A DNA stretch of 64,000 bases from Niebla homalea. Its lineage: Eukaryota; Ascomycota; Lecanoromycetes; Lecanorales; Ramalinaceae. Below, piece after piece: positions 23,233-35,538 of the stretch. The notes beneath the pieces were generated by a model. It saw nothing but the letters and a program-made list of their open reading frames with translations. It made no database searches and was not told the origin of the DNA. Made by a program: the position numbers and the translations under genes. The stretch is taken from assembly GCA_019925105.1 (NCBI GenBank), contig JAHGAU010000005.1:1798001-1862000 (forward strand), in the 5' to 3' direction. Each line of letters begins with the position of its first letter. The stretch's first letter is position 1.

Positions 23233-25332
23233 TCTGACCTAGGAAGAGGCAGACAGGCGTTGCACGTCAGCCTTGTCAGTCTGTGGCTTCCAATCTGGGA
23301 TCCAACACTCAGCTGGCTAATGACTTGGGGGGTTTCCGACTCCATTATTACCGGCGTACACGGACTGAGGTAAGTGCCGTTCATAGTAATGCTGTACAAT
23401 GTCATCTTTGACCGTGGGGAAAAGCATTGTCATTATAGAAGAATGGGTGACAAGGTTTTGTGGACTGGCGCAGGGCATTCAAGCGAATGGCTTGGTATCG
23501 CGATAAGCTATCTGAAATACCACCCAGGGTCCGGCCAATATGGTGATGCTTTTGTGAAAGAACGCCTCAGTCGAAGCCTCTGAGCCGCATGTGTAATCCT
23601 AGCCAAAGAGGCTTGCCGCTTGTCATTAGCTAATGTCCAACCGCTGAATAGAGTAATGGTACCAGAGGAAGGTCACGAGTACGACATCTCTGCAAGGCCC
23701 TCCTTGAGTTTGTATTGAAGGGAATTCACGTACGCTTCTCGTAAAGACATATCTGCGGTAGTCTGATAGTTATTCATCAGGATCTAGAGGGCAGAATCCC
23801 CTTGCATTGCGCCCCAATATATGTCGGTAGGATCAGATCTCATGAAGCAGAGACTCTACTACCTCGAAGCGGTATTTAGAGCATCATGCCATGCTTTAAG
23901 AGCTCATTCCCAATTTAAAGGATTAGCGAAGCGAATGGCATATTGACCACCTGCCAAAGAGTTGACGGGCATAGCGAGCGAGGCGCGTGCCCATGATATT
24001 GACTCACAACAACCAGACTACATTATGTCTGTAGAAATGACTTGGAGATCCTGATTTGAGGCCCGATTGAAATTCCCGCCGTCGATCTCGGCTTACAGCG
24101 CTGCGACGCTTTTTCCGAGCTTCTGAAGTGTGTCCTGGTCAAAGCCTGAGCATTTCAGGTTAGATAGCAGTGAAAACGCTGACCCTGCAACGGCTGGAAT
24201 GGTACTGATGTCAAAGCTCTTTCCATTCACAGATGTCGGAAGATCCTTTATCTCCCGGACCCAAAATTCAGCGCAGGTTGTGCCATTGCATCGATAAGGT
24301 GCTACTAGAGAAAAATCTAGGTAGGTCGTCAAATTTTTGAAAATTTTCGACCGCTGCAGTGATCTCAAGTCTCGTCACGGAGTCGTGCTTATAGAATCCG
24401 CAGCCAACATCACTTTCACGCGATCTTTACCTTGCCGTATATGCCACAAAGGCGCAGTCATGCCGAGACGACCAGCATTTTGGTGATGGTCGAGGCTACA
24501 ATCAGGCTCTCAAGATGCTGATCGATATTTTGTACCTCGATCACGTTGCGTGAACGCACACAGCTGCCGTAAATATCATCCAGCTATATGAAATAGCATT
24601 AGTCGAGAAAGATTGTAGATCGGTCTGCTCATCTCGGGTGAGACGATGCTTGCATGGTGAGGTATCGCTGTCCCACTAAAGTTGGTGAACCTAAAGGTCA
24701 GAATGGGTCTGGCCCTCAGGCTGTTTTGCCGAAGCAGGCTTGTCCGAAGGTCCGGCTAAGGTGCCGAGCCACTCGGTTTTCCCAGCTGAGTACGATAGCT
24801 GCCCCTTTTACCAGGCGCAGATTGAAGTCTTCGCTCCTAAAGAACGTAGTATGCGGCAAAGCTTTGATCACAGATGAGAACCCATGGAGGCTACGGTGGG
24901 ACAGAAGGAGGGATACGGCGACAGGGTACGTAATGGAGGACTCGATTTGCGTTCACGGTCGATCAGCTTGAAGTCATTGCGATTATCGAACAGCCCTAAT
25001 CGGAATGATTGGCTCGAGTGGGGAAAAAGCTTAAGTTCTGGTGTTGAGATCAGAGCGGTAGGGTTCTACCGGGATAGCTGGCTAGAGACTTCACTCTATC
25101 CTCTAATACATTTGGCAAAGGATAATTACTATGGAAGTTTAACCAAGGTTGCATGAGTGACCGGCCCAGCCGTGAGATTGTCGAAACACGTCAAATCAGC
25201 ATGAGGCTACAAAAAGGTAGTCAAAAAGCAGCAACACCTATTTGGCTAAATTTTATGACTACCACGACTCTCCGATACAGGTCGCTTTGCACCTTGCCTC
25301 ACTGTCCAATAGGGCCCGACGGAGACCTTCTT
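23233..25332. other. Gene-poor region (2.1 kb) with one open fragment
   Basis: A 91-codon minus-strand frame (24093-24368) reads smoothly (for example GTTCAEFWVREIKDLPTSVN), but upstream frames are closed and no partner exon was found. It may be the end of a decayed gene. Nothing else is supportable. Confidence 0.4.
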
Positions 25333-26633
25333 TCAGTACTTGTAGCAAAAGTGTCCATTCGTCGTCTGCATGACATCGATGACCTGCACGTTTCTCGCTA
25401 AGCCACCCATGTCTAAAGTATCGGTAAGGGCAGCCGGCTCTTGCGTATTGTTGAAAGCATTCCCATTGTATGCAGTCATTCTGCCAGGCGCACGCTGCTG
25501 CCATTGCCACCAAAGCCTGTCCAGATTGACATGGTGGAGGAAGAAGACTGGGTCTGTTACGGCATCAGCTTACAATTCCCTAATGAAAGATCGTGTCAAG
25601 AGACAGTACCGTTTGGACCAGTGAAACGGCTCAGATCTCCTCTTACAGAATGAGTGAGAAATTTGTGCGCTCGTTGCTCAAGCTCCAGGGCGAACTCATC
25701 ATAATGATCCCTGCTTAATAATGTTTCGATTACTTCTGGGCTGATCAATTGGCCAATTTCGCTGAGCTCCTCGGCTTTGGGAAAGCCACGTGAGATGCAG
25801 TGTGGCCGAATCTCGTTGTCGAAGAACATGACCTCAACCTCGGAGAACGGACCGGATGTAACGCATTTACCGTCTCCGACTGAATGAGTACCTGTGCCGT
25901 CGCCACCGAGGCCTGTGGTTGTGTCCCAAATTGGGGCGGTACGAAAGTTGGACGAGTCTTGAGACCAATCCCAGTACCTGTAAGACTCAGCGATCGAGCT
26001 TGTTACCATAATTACTGGAAGGGCTTACGGCAGGACAGTGCTAAATCCACATTCTTCTCTCAAAGCCTTCTCGTAAATTTGGATGAAGTAACGGTGCCAG
26101 GGTAGGAACGAGGCGGCGTTGTGAGCCGAAGCGGCTGACGTAGAGAGGTTAGTAGTCGGAAGAGTAAGGGAAAGGAGCAAGGATTGCGTACCCCTCGTTG
26201 TAAGATACTTGTGAACCCAAGCGAAATCGTCGTATAAGGTGCCAGAGTTCCGCAGCTTGGAGGGCTTCGAAGCAAGACACTTGACTGCATTGAGATATTC
26301 TGTCTTTCCGGACTGGTCGAGAGTACGCCATTCACGGCGGGTCGATGGCCGTTGGCAAATCCAGGCAGGTCCTGTCGTGCTCAGAGGAGCTATATTCTGG
26401 TGCGACTTGTGCGAGAAACTTCGAGCATCGTGCTTGGCTCCAAAAAAGAGGACCCCGTTTGACACAATGGAGGAGAGGAATAAGAATGCAACAAGCAGCA
26501 CTGACTTGAAGTCGATCCTGATGATCGTTGGATTTGGTTGAGAATGATAATGATGCTCTAGCTTAAGCTGACCTTCTTGGTCACCATTTTCGACACTTGT
26601 ATAGCCAGTCTTGGACTTCAAGATTGAGAGCAT
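25333..26633 (-). CDS. Membrane-anchored tyrosinase-like copper oxidase
   Basis: Four exons, 26192..26633, 26029..26134, 25610..25977 and 25333..25553 (introns 57, 51 and 56 bases), encode 378 residues. Tyrosinases oxidise phenols to o-quinones with a two-copper centre. CuA ligands are His141, His152 and His161 (AHNAASFLPWHRYF), with the normal eight-residue gap between the last two. YWDW follows at 184-187. The CuB block ends DPVFFLHHVNLDRLWWQWQ (about 306-324). In CuB the first pair reads His287-KFLT-His292, five apart instead of the usual four. A single hydrophobic segment (VLLVAFLFLSSIVSNGVLFF, about 45-64) after a 44-residue polar N-tail suggests a type II membrane anchor rather than a cleaved signal. 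The gene is followed upstream by a receptor, an adenylation-carrier enzyme and a transporter, so a role in a small metabolite pathway is likely but unproven. Confidence 0.9.
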
Positions 26634-27279
26634 TGTTAGTGAGTAAAAATGATATTTTATGAAGGTTGGAGGAAGGAAAGACGAGTGTGGAAATGTCTTC
26701 AGACTTTAAGGGAACGATGCGGGGTAAACTGATAAGAAGTTGAGCTGGCGTATGGTATTCGTGACTCTTGATTTGTGGACTCTGTTCATCATGATGCGGA
26801 CTAAGTGGCCGCATATCACCAAAAGACCAAGTGCTATCGCTATCGGATGACCTGTTCAGCAGTAGTGACTGACCGCAGCAGCGACAGGCATCGTACGCAA
26901 AGGTAATCCTTGCAAAATGCTGCAGCTGCAAAATAAACGCGCTATGACAGCCACATATGCATGTGATTGTTGGCATCGGTGTTCCGAAATGCCAATGGCC
27001 GGTGAGCTAAGCATTTTTGCGACATCCGACATCCGAACTTGGGGGTAGTGATCCCCCCAAGAACACTTACCAGGATATTTGGCACTGTCCACTGGTAATA
27101 CTGTGGGATCCACACCTGACCACCAGGTCACGTTCAGTAGATTGGTCATGGACGATTCTGGACTTGACTTGACTGGCTCGTCCTACATGTGAGGTTGAGC
27201 AATCCGAAGCTCTTTGTGACTTCGATCCACCGGAAATTTTAAGCCACTTGCTTTGCTCTCGCATGGTATACTATAGCGT
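26634..27279. promoter_or_regulatory. Tyrosinase upstream region
   Basis: Lies between the 5' end of the tyrosinase-like gene and the 3' end of the receptor gene, both on the minus strand. No specific binding site is claimed. Confidence 0.4.
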
Positions 27280-28643
27280 TCATGCTTGACATCCATTGTC
27301 ATGTACCGTGACGTCACTCCTTACATGAACAGCACTTGAGGGGATAGTCAAGTCACGATCTCCTTTCCTCTGATCAGGCTCGATCCTGGTTTGTACGCCC
27401 AGCTGGTGAAGAGAGATGGGACTCGTCGCACTTGCGCCATTTTCAATTCCAATAAGGCGCACGAAACCATGATCGCCATCATTTGCCTCGACCTTTTGTG
27501 TACTCGACTTGGTCCCGAACGTTGAGTCCCTCAGCTGTAGTATGGTACGAACGCAGATGTTGAAAATCGGACGATGCGATGGTAGGCAGGCGCTCGTTAC
27601 ACCCACATTGGGCTCTACGGCGGACCACATTACTACGCCAAAGTACGTCCCTAGAGTTTATCCCAGATCAGCATGACTTCATCAGCTGCGCAGAAACGCC
27701 TTGGATCTGCAGGGTGGTGTTTCATCACGACCAATTTGGTCTACATCCACCGAGGTTGTACGTACAAGTGATATCAGGCGCCGTCGGCGATAGCTGGAAC
27801 AACAGGACGAGCCGGTATATGCTGGCGAAAACAATACTGCCATTTCGGTCAGTAACGGACCCTTTGATTGGAGGGAGCAGAGTGATGTACAAGCCACCGA
27901 GTGAAAATGTAGCACTGAGTGCTAGCTTGTGTGAGCGAGGAAGCTGAAGATTCCAGATCATGGGGATAGGCATAGCGAGCAGGACGAGATCAGTGATGAT
28001 GTTGGGTATTGCTAGACCAAGAAAGAACCTGTCCAGGCTGATGCAATGACCCTCTCCCTTTGGAGCCCAAGTATAGTCAATAGGCTTACATTCAAATATC
28101 AGTGTTAATTGAACAGCAATCCACCACATCACAACCACAGATCCGACAGCGTATAGTAACATCCGGAAGTTCCGCGTCGTGAAGAGTCTTCTATAGAATA
28201 GCACGACCGAGAGTTTGGTAGTCGCTATCGCAGCAGTGTAGAAATTTTCGTAGATGTACAATATCTTGTACCACTTGGAGATTGCATCTGGCCTTGCATC
28301 ATTCACATGCTTTCCGAAATCAAAAGAGACAGCTGTTGTTTGCAGTCAGACGGGTCGCATCTCATCTGGAGAAGAGCTTACCGATGATAACACAGATGGC
28401 ATTGGTGTTAGCAAGTAACTAGCCAATGCGGGTTTCCTTGTCAGCATAACGCGCTTTGTTCAGTCTCGTTGCGACATTCGATCTTACCATTGCTACCAGC
28501 GCCATGTAGTCATCATATCCAAAGCCACTTCTCGCAATCCTCCTTGACAAAAAGCGAAGGAATACAGAGAAGTCGCTTATGACAATCAAGGTAATCATGG
28601 CGTGGGTCAATGCTGGCCCTCGATCTGGTACACCATCAGCCAT
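27280..28643 (-). CDS. PTH11-type integral membrane receptor (fungal rhodopsin-like domain)
   Basis: Five exons, 28488..28643, 28382..28418, 27891..28332, 27766..27836 and 27280..27650, encode 358 residues. The family has seven membrane segments and includes receptors that sense surfaces and metabolites. Visible family marks are FGYDDYMALVAMLLANTNA (exons 1-2), LSVVLFYRRLF, the extracellular FECKPIDYTWAP with its Cys, LPRSHKLALSATFSLGGF (joined to IVFASIYRLVLL through a 54-base intron), PTAPDIT-WTYFGVVMWSAVE, and SACLPSHRPIFNICVRTIL. A ~75-residue polar cytoplasmic tail follows. The start is the ATG at 28643, read MADGVPDRGP. There is no CFEM domain. It is divergent from the adenylation-carrier gene and shares a ~690-base upstream region with it. 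Confidence 0.9.
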
Positions 28644-29333
28644 ACTGAGATCTTTCAACTTCAAGTTGCAGGTTTGATCAGTTGCAAGAGGGAAGATGAA
28701 CGGCTCTTTGAGGAAGACGCATGGTGGGAACTGGAAGAGGCCGGAAGGAGAAGATATATTGGATGAAGACCCAGCCTTGAGCGAGGCACAGCTTGTGGCC
28801 CAGCATGATCATCAACTACGAAAGACCATTTCCGACTGAGTACGGCGTAAATGCCGTTTGTCAGAGCCCAAGGTGCATATCTCGTACTGCAAAGTATCTG
28901 CCGGACCTACACGGATCAGTCGTTCGGAACGTGCATCATGCATCGGCATTGAAGTCAGCACAACTCCACTGATCGGTGTGTGGGTCTGCTTTACACACGT
29001 CCAATGAAAGTTCGCGCTGAACGCCACGCTACCATCGGGCCGCCCTGAGCGGCACCTGCCTTGATATTACATTATTGTTATCATTCCGTACATGAGGCAG
29101 CAACGCTTTTGAAACACGTACAGCGGTCTGATTTGCAGAACAGAGGGTGGGACTACCCCACTTCTGCAGCCTGCAGATGGAAAGTATGCCATGGGATGGT
29201 GGCTACGTCATCCCCGCGTTTTTTGGATTTTTTGCGCGCTCGATCGCGATCTTTAATTGTGCTGGGCTTGGTAGCTACTTTTCTGACTTTGATCGAACGC
29301 TATCACTGTGGCATGATTCTTTCCCATGACGTT
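28644..29333. promoter_or_regulatory. Shared divergent promoter region of receptor and NRPS-like genes
   Basis: A 690-base region between the receptor start (minus) and the adenylation-carrier start (plus). Divergent arrangement allows co-regulation. No operator could be assigned. Confidence 0.45.
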
Positions 29334-31351
29334 ATGGCCGCCACTCAGACCAACATCCCTTTTGGTCGCCGCTTAATACCTCATCTCATCGATGAGCGAG
29401 CGCAAGCTGATTGGAAGCAGCCTCTGACTTCCATCCCTTTGACTTGTGATCCACGAGACGGCTATAAAGACATATCGTACCGTGAATTCGCCAACGCCGT
29501 CAATCACTGCGCTTGGTGGTTGCGAAAAAGCCTCTCGGATCTTGTGGGTCAACCAGGTAGAACCGTTGCTTACACTGGGCCATCAGATGTTCGATACGGC
29601 ATCTTGACTATCGCAGCCATAAAAGCGGGCTTTAAGGTAAAGTTATGTTCTGCACGTCCTGTGTACGTTCTATGATTCTTAGAACCAGCTGAGGCTTTAT
29701 TAGTTGTTCCTTCCCTCCCCTCGCAATAGTGTGGCAGCTCATTTGGAAATGCTGGATGCTCTGAGATGTGAAACGTATTTGACCCCAGCCGTTCCTCCCC
29801 CAGTCGTAAAGGGTGTTTTGTCAGAAAAAAGTATGAAGCATATCAAAGTACCACAGTTAGAGGACTGGCTGGGATCTCAAAGCGCCCCTTTCATAGCATT
29901 CGAACGGAGCTTTGAGGATGTGCGGCATGAAACATTTGTGATTTCCCACACTTCTGGTTCGACAGGTGTACCGAAGCTGGTCGAGGTGACCCACGGCACA
30001 TTCGCGGCGCAAGATTCTTTTCAGACCTTGATATCGAGGGGTGCTTCTCCAACGATACTTGAAAGCTTCAAAAATATTCGAATGCACCTAGGACTACCTC
30101 TGTTTCATTCTGCAGCATATTTCCGCTTCTTCTCAGCACCAGTCTACTATGACATGACTTCCGTTGTTACACCTGCAGTACCTCTGACTCCTGAAATTGC
30201 GGACGCGGTCCACAGGTATGGTAAGGTACAAGCCTGCTGTTTGCCCCCCTCAATACTCGTGGATATCTCAAAGAGCCCAGCATATCTTCAGAGCCTGGAA
30301 GGAATGGATTTTGCCATGTATGGTGGAGGTCCTCTTCCCAAGCCTGCAGGTGATATTATTCAACAGGTGACAGGGACAAGAGTTCTCAGCCTTCTGGGGA
30401 CAACCGAGACAATGCTCTTGCCTTTGCAAAACCTTGACAAGGTTGATTGGGAATATCTTCGCTTTAGTGACATCCTTGGGGCTGAATTTCGTCATTGGTG
30501 GGGAGACCTGTATGAATTGGTCATAGTGCGAGATTCAAAGCTTGATCTTAGCCAAGCGGCCTTCGCAACTCTCCCAAATCTTCAAGAGTTCTCTCCAGGA
30601 GACCTCTATTCAAGACATCCCACCAAGGATGGTTTATGGCGTTACAGTGGGAGGACTTATGATGTCATAGTGTTTGTGAATGGAGAAAAGTTGAACCCCC
30701 TTACTATGGAGGGCATAATTGGAAGTCACCCACAGGTCAGATCTGCACTCATGTATGGCACAGGTCGATTTCGATCAGGGGTCCTTCTCGAATTGCAGCA
30801 GCCGACACATTCGGACGAGGAAAATGCCACAATACTCGAAAGTATCTGGCCGTCGATTGAGCTTGCGAAACGAGAGCTGCCCTACTCACGGCCAGATACT
30901 CAGGGGAATGGTAATCTCCACTAGCCCCAAGAAGCCCATGATGCGAGCTGGAAAGGGCACGGTACAGCGTGGAAACACCTTGAAGCTATATGATGAAGAG
31001 ATCAACGCAATTCATGAGTTCGAGAGGATTCTCGGGCGCGCAAATACTGCTTTACACCTTCATTTTGAAGATGAGGGAAATCTTAAGACCTCACTGAAAG
31101 ATCTCATGTCTGTGGAGATTGGTCTTGGAGGAATACAAGAACATGAAGACTTCTTCGCCGCAGGGCTTGACTCTCTGAAAGCTATGAATACTGTGAGACT
31201 TGTGAATGCCGCTGCGGAAAATGAAGGACTTCTGGGCTTCAAGTTGACAGCAAACACGTTGTATACCAATGCTAATGTAGAAGCGTTGACAAAAACAATC
31301 TGGTCGATGAGGGATAATTGTAGGCTCGCGACCGTTGACGAGGAAGGCTAG
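29334..31351 (+). CDS. NRPS-like adenylation-carrier (A-T) enzyme, frameshifted
   Basis: Exon 29334..29636, 67-base intron, then 29704..31351. The A domain carries the P-loop signature HTSGSTGVPKLVEVTHG, LGTTET (A5 region), the A7/A8 region SPGDLYSRHP...WRYSGRTYDVIVFVNGEKLNP, and the catalytic Lys motif RAGKGTVQR. The carrier domain follows with DFFAAGLDSLKAM, whose Ser would carry phosphopantetheine. Unlike most fungal NRPS-like enzymes (A-T-reductase or A-T-thioesterase), the frame stops ~65 residues after that Ser, and no reductase or thioesterase remnant follows. The reading frame changes at the AAA run 30868-30870: the upstream frame ends at a stop at 30924, while the family pattern resumes one base out of register. 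This is either a one-base insertion inactivating the gene or a sequence error. The start at 29334 gives the usual N-terminus ahead of PFGRRLIPHLID. Substrate unknown, probably an aryl or amino acid. Confidence 0.85.
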
Positions 31352-31903
31352 GCAGTTCAATCTCATGGTTTTGGAATGCGACAGTAGCAGTAACTCTCTG
31401 AATGCTTGAAGTCTTCGAACAATCAAAGGCCTCGACGCTTGGGCTTTGATCCATATCAAACGGTAGTAAATGGTTCTTTCTGCTTCACTTTCAAGGAATT
31501 TGGGAATCAGTCTCCGTAGCCCGGGGGGCGTGGGGGAGGAAGTAGGGGAAATGGATCAAAGCTCACGAGTGCAATGTTTGGTTACCATGAGTCCTAATTG
31601 GGCATGGCGCTTTTATTCTGGTTGCACGAGTTCTCTGGCCACGCCGATCTATGCCCAGTCATCGGCTGCGGTTGCCGGCCATTTCTGTGGGTCGAGCTGT
31701 TGCATTTTCGCCTGCAGATCAGGCAGGCAACTCTCCCAAATCCCGCAATTTCGTAGAACCTCTCCGAGGATGTCGCAAAATTCAATCAAACTTAAAGACC
31801 GTAGCCTTCCGGGCACGATCACATTAGACCATCACACACTCTATTTAAGACTCTTTCAGAAAGTTCGTCCTGGAGTCGAGCACTAATTCTGCAGCTTGAG
31901 GCA
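31352..31903. other. Short intergenic region
   Basis: Lies between the adenylation-carrier enzyme and the transporter, same strand. Searched by eye for reductase or thioesterase remnants in all plus frames; none were seen. Presumably terminator plus promoter. Confidence 0.5.
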
Positions 31904-33362
31904 ATGGCGCAAGAGAAGTCGTATGAGGCTGAACAGGCTGTCTCCACAATCAATGATGACGAAAAGAAATCCGAGGAGCTTGGGGAGGCCCCAAACGGCG
32001 TTTTCAAAGCGTGGGCTCAGGTTCTTGCAGCCTTTTCCATATTTCTGAACACTTGGTGAGTCGGAGTAGTCCGTACACCCTCTATTCCATCTCTAAGAAC
32101 AGTCTGATTTGATCTGTTCATGCCTGTCGATCTTACAGGGGCATTGTGAACATGTATGGAGTTTACCAGCAATACTACCAATCGGCACTATTACAATCGA
32201 GATCTGAATCGGATATATCATGGATTGGGTCTATCCAGGGATGCCTCCTGATGAGCGTCAGCATTCTTGCGGGGCCAGTCTACGATGCTGGGTACACTTG
32301 GGTCCTACTTGTTGTCGGTTCAGCTTTTACCATCCTAGGCATGATGATGACCAGCATCTGCAAGTCCTATTGGGAATTTATGTTGGCTCAGGGGGTCACT
32401 GTTGGCATCGGATGTGGTCTACTGTTCCTGCCAAGCGTAGTCATGGTGTCGCAATACTTCACGAACAAGCTGGCTTTTGCGACCGGTATAGCGTCAACAG
32501 GAAGTAGCCTTGGTAAGTTCCCTTGCTTTTGACTGATCGCATTCGCGTTCCTATGCCTGAGGGATATATCCCTCGTGAGAGACCAGCTGATACTGATTGG
32601 GGCTTTCTAGGAGCTATCATCTACCCTGTCGTCTTCAACCAATTGCAGCCTCAGATTGGCTTCGGCTGGACTGTCAGAACCATAGCATTCATCATGCTTG
32701 GGACTTCGGTCGTCACTTTGCCGTTCATGCGGCAAAGGATACCAGCCCCGGCCATTCGCAAACCATTTGATCTTGCAGCCTTTAAGGAGCGACCTTATCT
32801 GTTTGCAAACTTTGGAGTCTTCTTCGGCTTCATGGGCATCTACATCCCTTTTTTCTACAGCGAGATCTACGCTAAGAACGTCTGCAAAGCATCCGACAAC
32901 ATCGCTTTCTATCTACTCTCGATCATCAACGCAGGCTCTGTGTTCGGACGTTTGGTACCCAACTTTATGGCCGACCGGACGGGCCCGCTCAACATGCAAA
33001 CAGCCTTTGGGCTCGTCGCCGCGATTTTAGGGTTTTGCTGGATCGCCATAAAAAATACTGGGGGAATCATCGCCTTCGCCATCCTCTACGGGTTCTTCTC
33101 TGGAACATTTGTCTCACTTGCAGGGCCGATCATGGTGAGCTTATCGCCGAATCACGCGACTATTGGTACACGTATGGGGATGGCTCTCGGCTCCTCTGGT
33201 CTGGGTCTGCTCATTGGCTCACCCATCGCTGGGGCTATCTTACGAAACCATGGCTGGGCTGGCCTGCAAGCATGGTGCGGAGCTTTGTTGACCCTATCCT
33301 TCATGTCTATGCTTTCTGCACGACTAGCCAAGGTTGGCTACTCATTCAAAGCCGCTGCGTGA
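31904..33362 (+). CDS. MFS transporter, monocarboxylate (MCT/SLC16) type
   Basis: Exons 31904..32055, 32139..32512 and 32611..33362 (introns 83 and 98 bases) encode 425 residues. The start is MAQEKSYEAEQAVST, followed by a polar tail and the first membrane helix (VLAAFSIFLNTWGIVNMYGVYQ, interrupted by intron 1). MCT-family marks are ISWIGSIQGCLLM, GPVYDAGY, ASTGSSLG-GAIIYPVVFNQLQPQIGFGW (across intron 2), and SVFGRLVPNFMADRTGPLN. About twelve helices fit the length. It probably moves a carboxylated or aromatic small molecule across the plasma membrane. Its place 550 bases after the adenylation-carrier gene, on the same strand, suggests it serves that pathway, but this is inference. Confidence 0.9.
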
Positions 33363-35538
33363 TGGGGACAACTAGGGCCATCTAATACTTGGTCTGTCAT
33401 GAGGAGGCACCCGTTACAGCAATGAGAAATGTGAGAAATTGCGTCACGTCGGCATTCGCTTTTGAGGGTCTTATTCAGACGTTAGGCCAACAGAGTCCGT
33501 CTGCTTCCCTTGTCCTGTCGCTCTCTCCTTTCTCCGCCATCGCATTCAAAAGCACTCGAAGAAGGTGGCAACTGATGATCATTGTGCTCAGTGCTTGCAA
33601 ATTTATCATTCTTGTGCCTCAATCTAGAGCATATTTCTAGGCCACTGTTTCTTGTTGTAGTAGATCAGCCTTTCGGTGCTTTTTCATACGGTCCTTATCG
33701 CGTTCCGCAATATTTCAAGTCAAGTCAGAGATTTATGATAACAGTCGACTTTGCCTCTCCACAATCAGCGTGTTTGGCCGATCTGCTTCGAACTTCAATT
33801 GCTTCTCTACCATCGCAATATTCATGTTCATTGGACCTGGGCGGAGGGTACCGCTGTCTTCCTTCGTGCGGCCAATATTAGGGGCCTCAATCGTTAATTT
33901 TTGATCTGTGTCGTACGTCTTTCCTGGCAGCCGCTTTTGTACGGTCAGCGCGTGCTCGATTGAAGCTTCCCTAGATACGTGCTTTTGAGCTGGTACATGT
34001 TCGTACCATTCGTGCAGGCTGTAGGATTTCCTCAGCGCCTACACCATCATGACTTCCACAGAGCACCAGGCTCGTTGGTAGTATGTGTCGTCGACCAGAC
34101 TGATCAATGCATTGCTTTGGGCGATGATCATTGGGAGAGCGGAGACTCCTGGCATCGGATCATCTTGGTCGACACAGGCATGATCCTGTAATGAAGCATC
34201 GGAAATTTGAATAAGGCTAACCTATAGAGGCTTGGAACTTTTCGCGATTCACCCTAGGGTGGAGTCAAAAGTACTCTCGGATACAGCGATCATACGCTTG
34301 TCTTGAGTGTTGTCTGCGTCCTCGGGAGTCTGTGCCCCCAATGTCTTGTTGATCCATCTCTACGAAAAGAAGACAATGACTTCTGAACTCTCGATTGGAC
34401 CATCGTTATCGCCGCCTTCAGATGAGTATTGCTACGCTAAGCCATCACTGGATCGCGACAGCCCGCCAAAGCGCAAGAAGTCAGCATACAGAATAAACTT
34501 CAGCCTGTCAAGCGTTGAGCTCTTTTCCTGGTCGATAGCAAGAGGGTCGGCATGTGTAGCTCGAAGACTCTCAAGGCCCTATCCATCACCGTTCTGTATC
34601 ATCATCGGTCACAGCTTCTCCTGGAACTATTCACGATAGTGCTTTCGTAATACCAAATCGGTCCGCTGCTTTGATGGCTCGCCTCTTATGCTTTCGCCTT
34701 TGATACTCTAATGAAGAGCCTGCAGCACAAGCTCTTGGAAGGGCTAATCGCTCCTGAAGACCGCGCCGTATTCATCGATAAGCTTCAAGTCTACCCCAGC
34801 CTCGACTAGCTCTCACAAGTATTGCAGATGCTCGCGGCTGTTCCTGCGTAAACATGAGCTTGTATCGCACGATCTGCATTTTCCCCTCAGAGATCACCCA
34901 TTTTATTATTCGCTGTGTATGGCTAACAGAGAAGGCAAGGCATGTGTATGGCGGACGACGACAAGCATTTCCATTCGACATGGTTCCTCCAGCTGCGCTG
35001 CCCTTGGAGTGCTTGCTCCCACACGGCGGTGACGATCTTCTGTCTGATGTAGCAATCGTGGACTGAGAGGCATAATGATTATCATTCTTTGAACGTACAG
35101 CGTTTCACAGACGGCTTGCAAATATCTGCAGAAGTGCAAAAGCGCAAATTGAGGATAAGTGGGCCCTATTCAGCATCAATTCTGCCACCTTCGGGGGCGT
35201 CATATACTGGTGATAGACAGTGCCTCGGGAGTACTTAGGCAGGAGTCACCATGCACAGAGAGAATGCAGTGCGATCGACGTTCACCTCCCCTCGTTCTGG
35301 AATAGCTGCAAGAAGAATTCTCGGAAGGGTCGAGTGCCCCTAAAATGGCCCTACTGAACAGCACGCTCTCCAAAGCTGGTATCGAATCTTGGAGACTTAT
35401 GCGGAGTATGTGAAGCAACGCTTCAAGCTAAAGGCAGAAACTGCCCTGCAACGCGAAAACGCATCCGCATTTTCGCCTCAAGATTGAAATTCGCAATGAC
35501 GAGACTGCCATTCCAGCTTCGGGAACGGTTACATCGTC
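33363..35538. other. Gene-poor region (2.2 kb)
   Basis: Several 60-110-codon frames occur (for example 34307-34639, plus) but none shows a domain or spliceable partner. No RNA gene or transposon ends were recognised. Confidence 0.45.

Noticed and set aside
22818..23405. Minus-strand 195-codon frame
   Set aside because: Low-complexity Pro/Ser-rich and opposite a GC-rich stretch that reads better on the plus strand; no motif.
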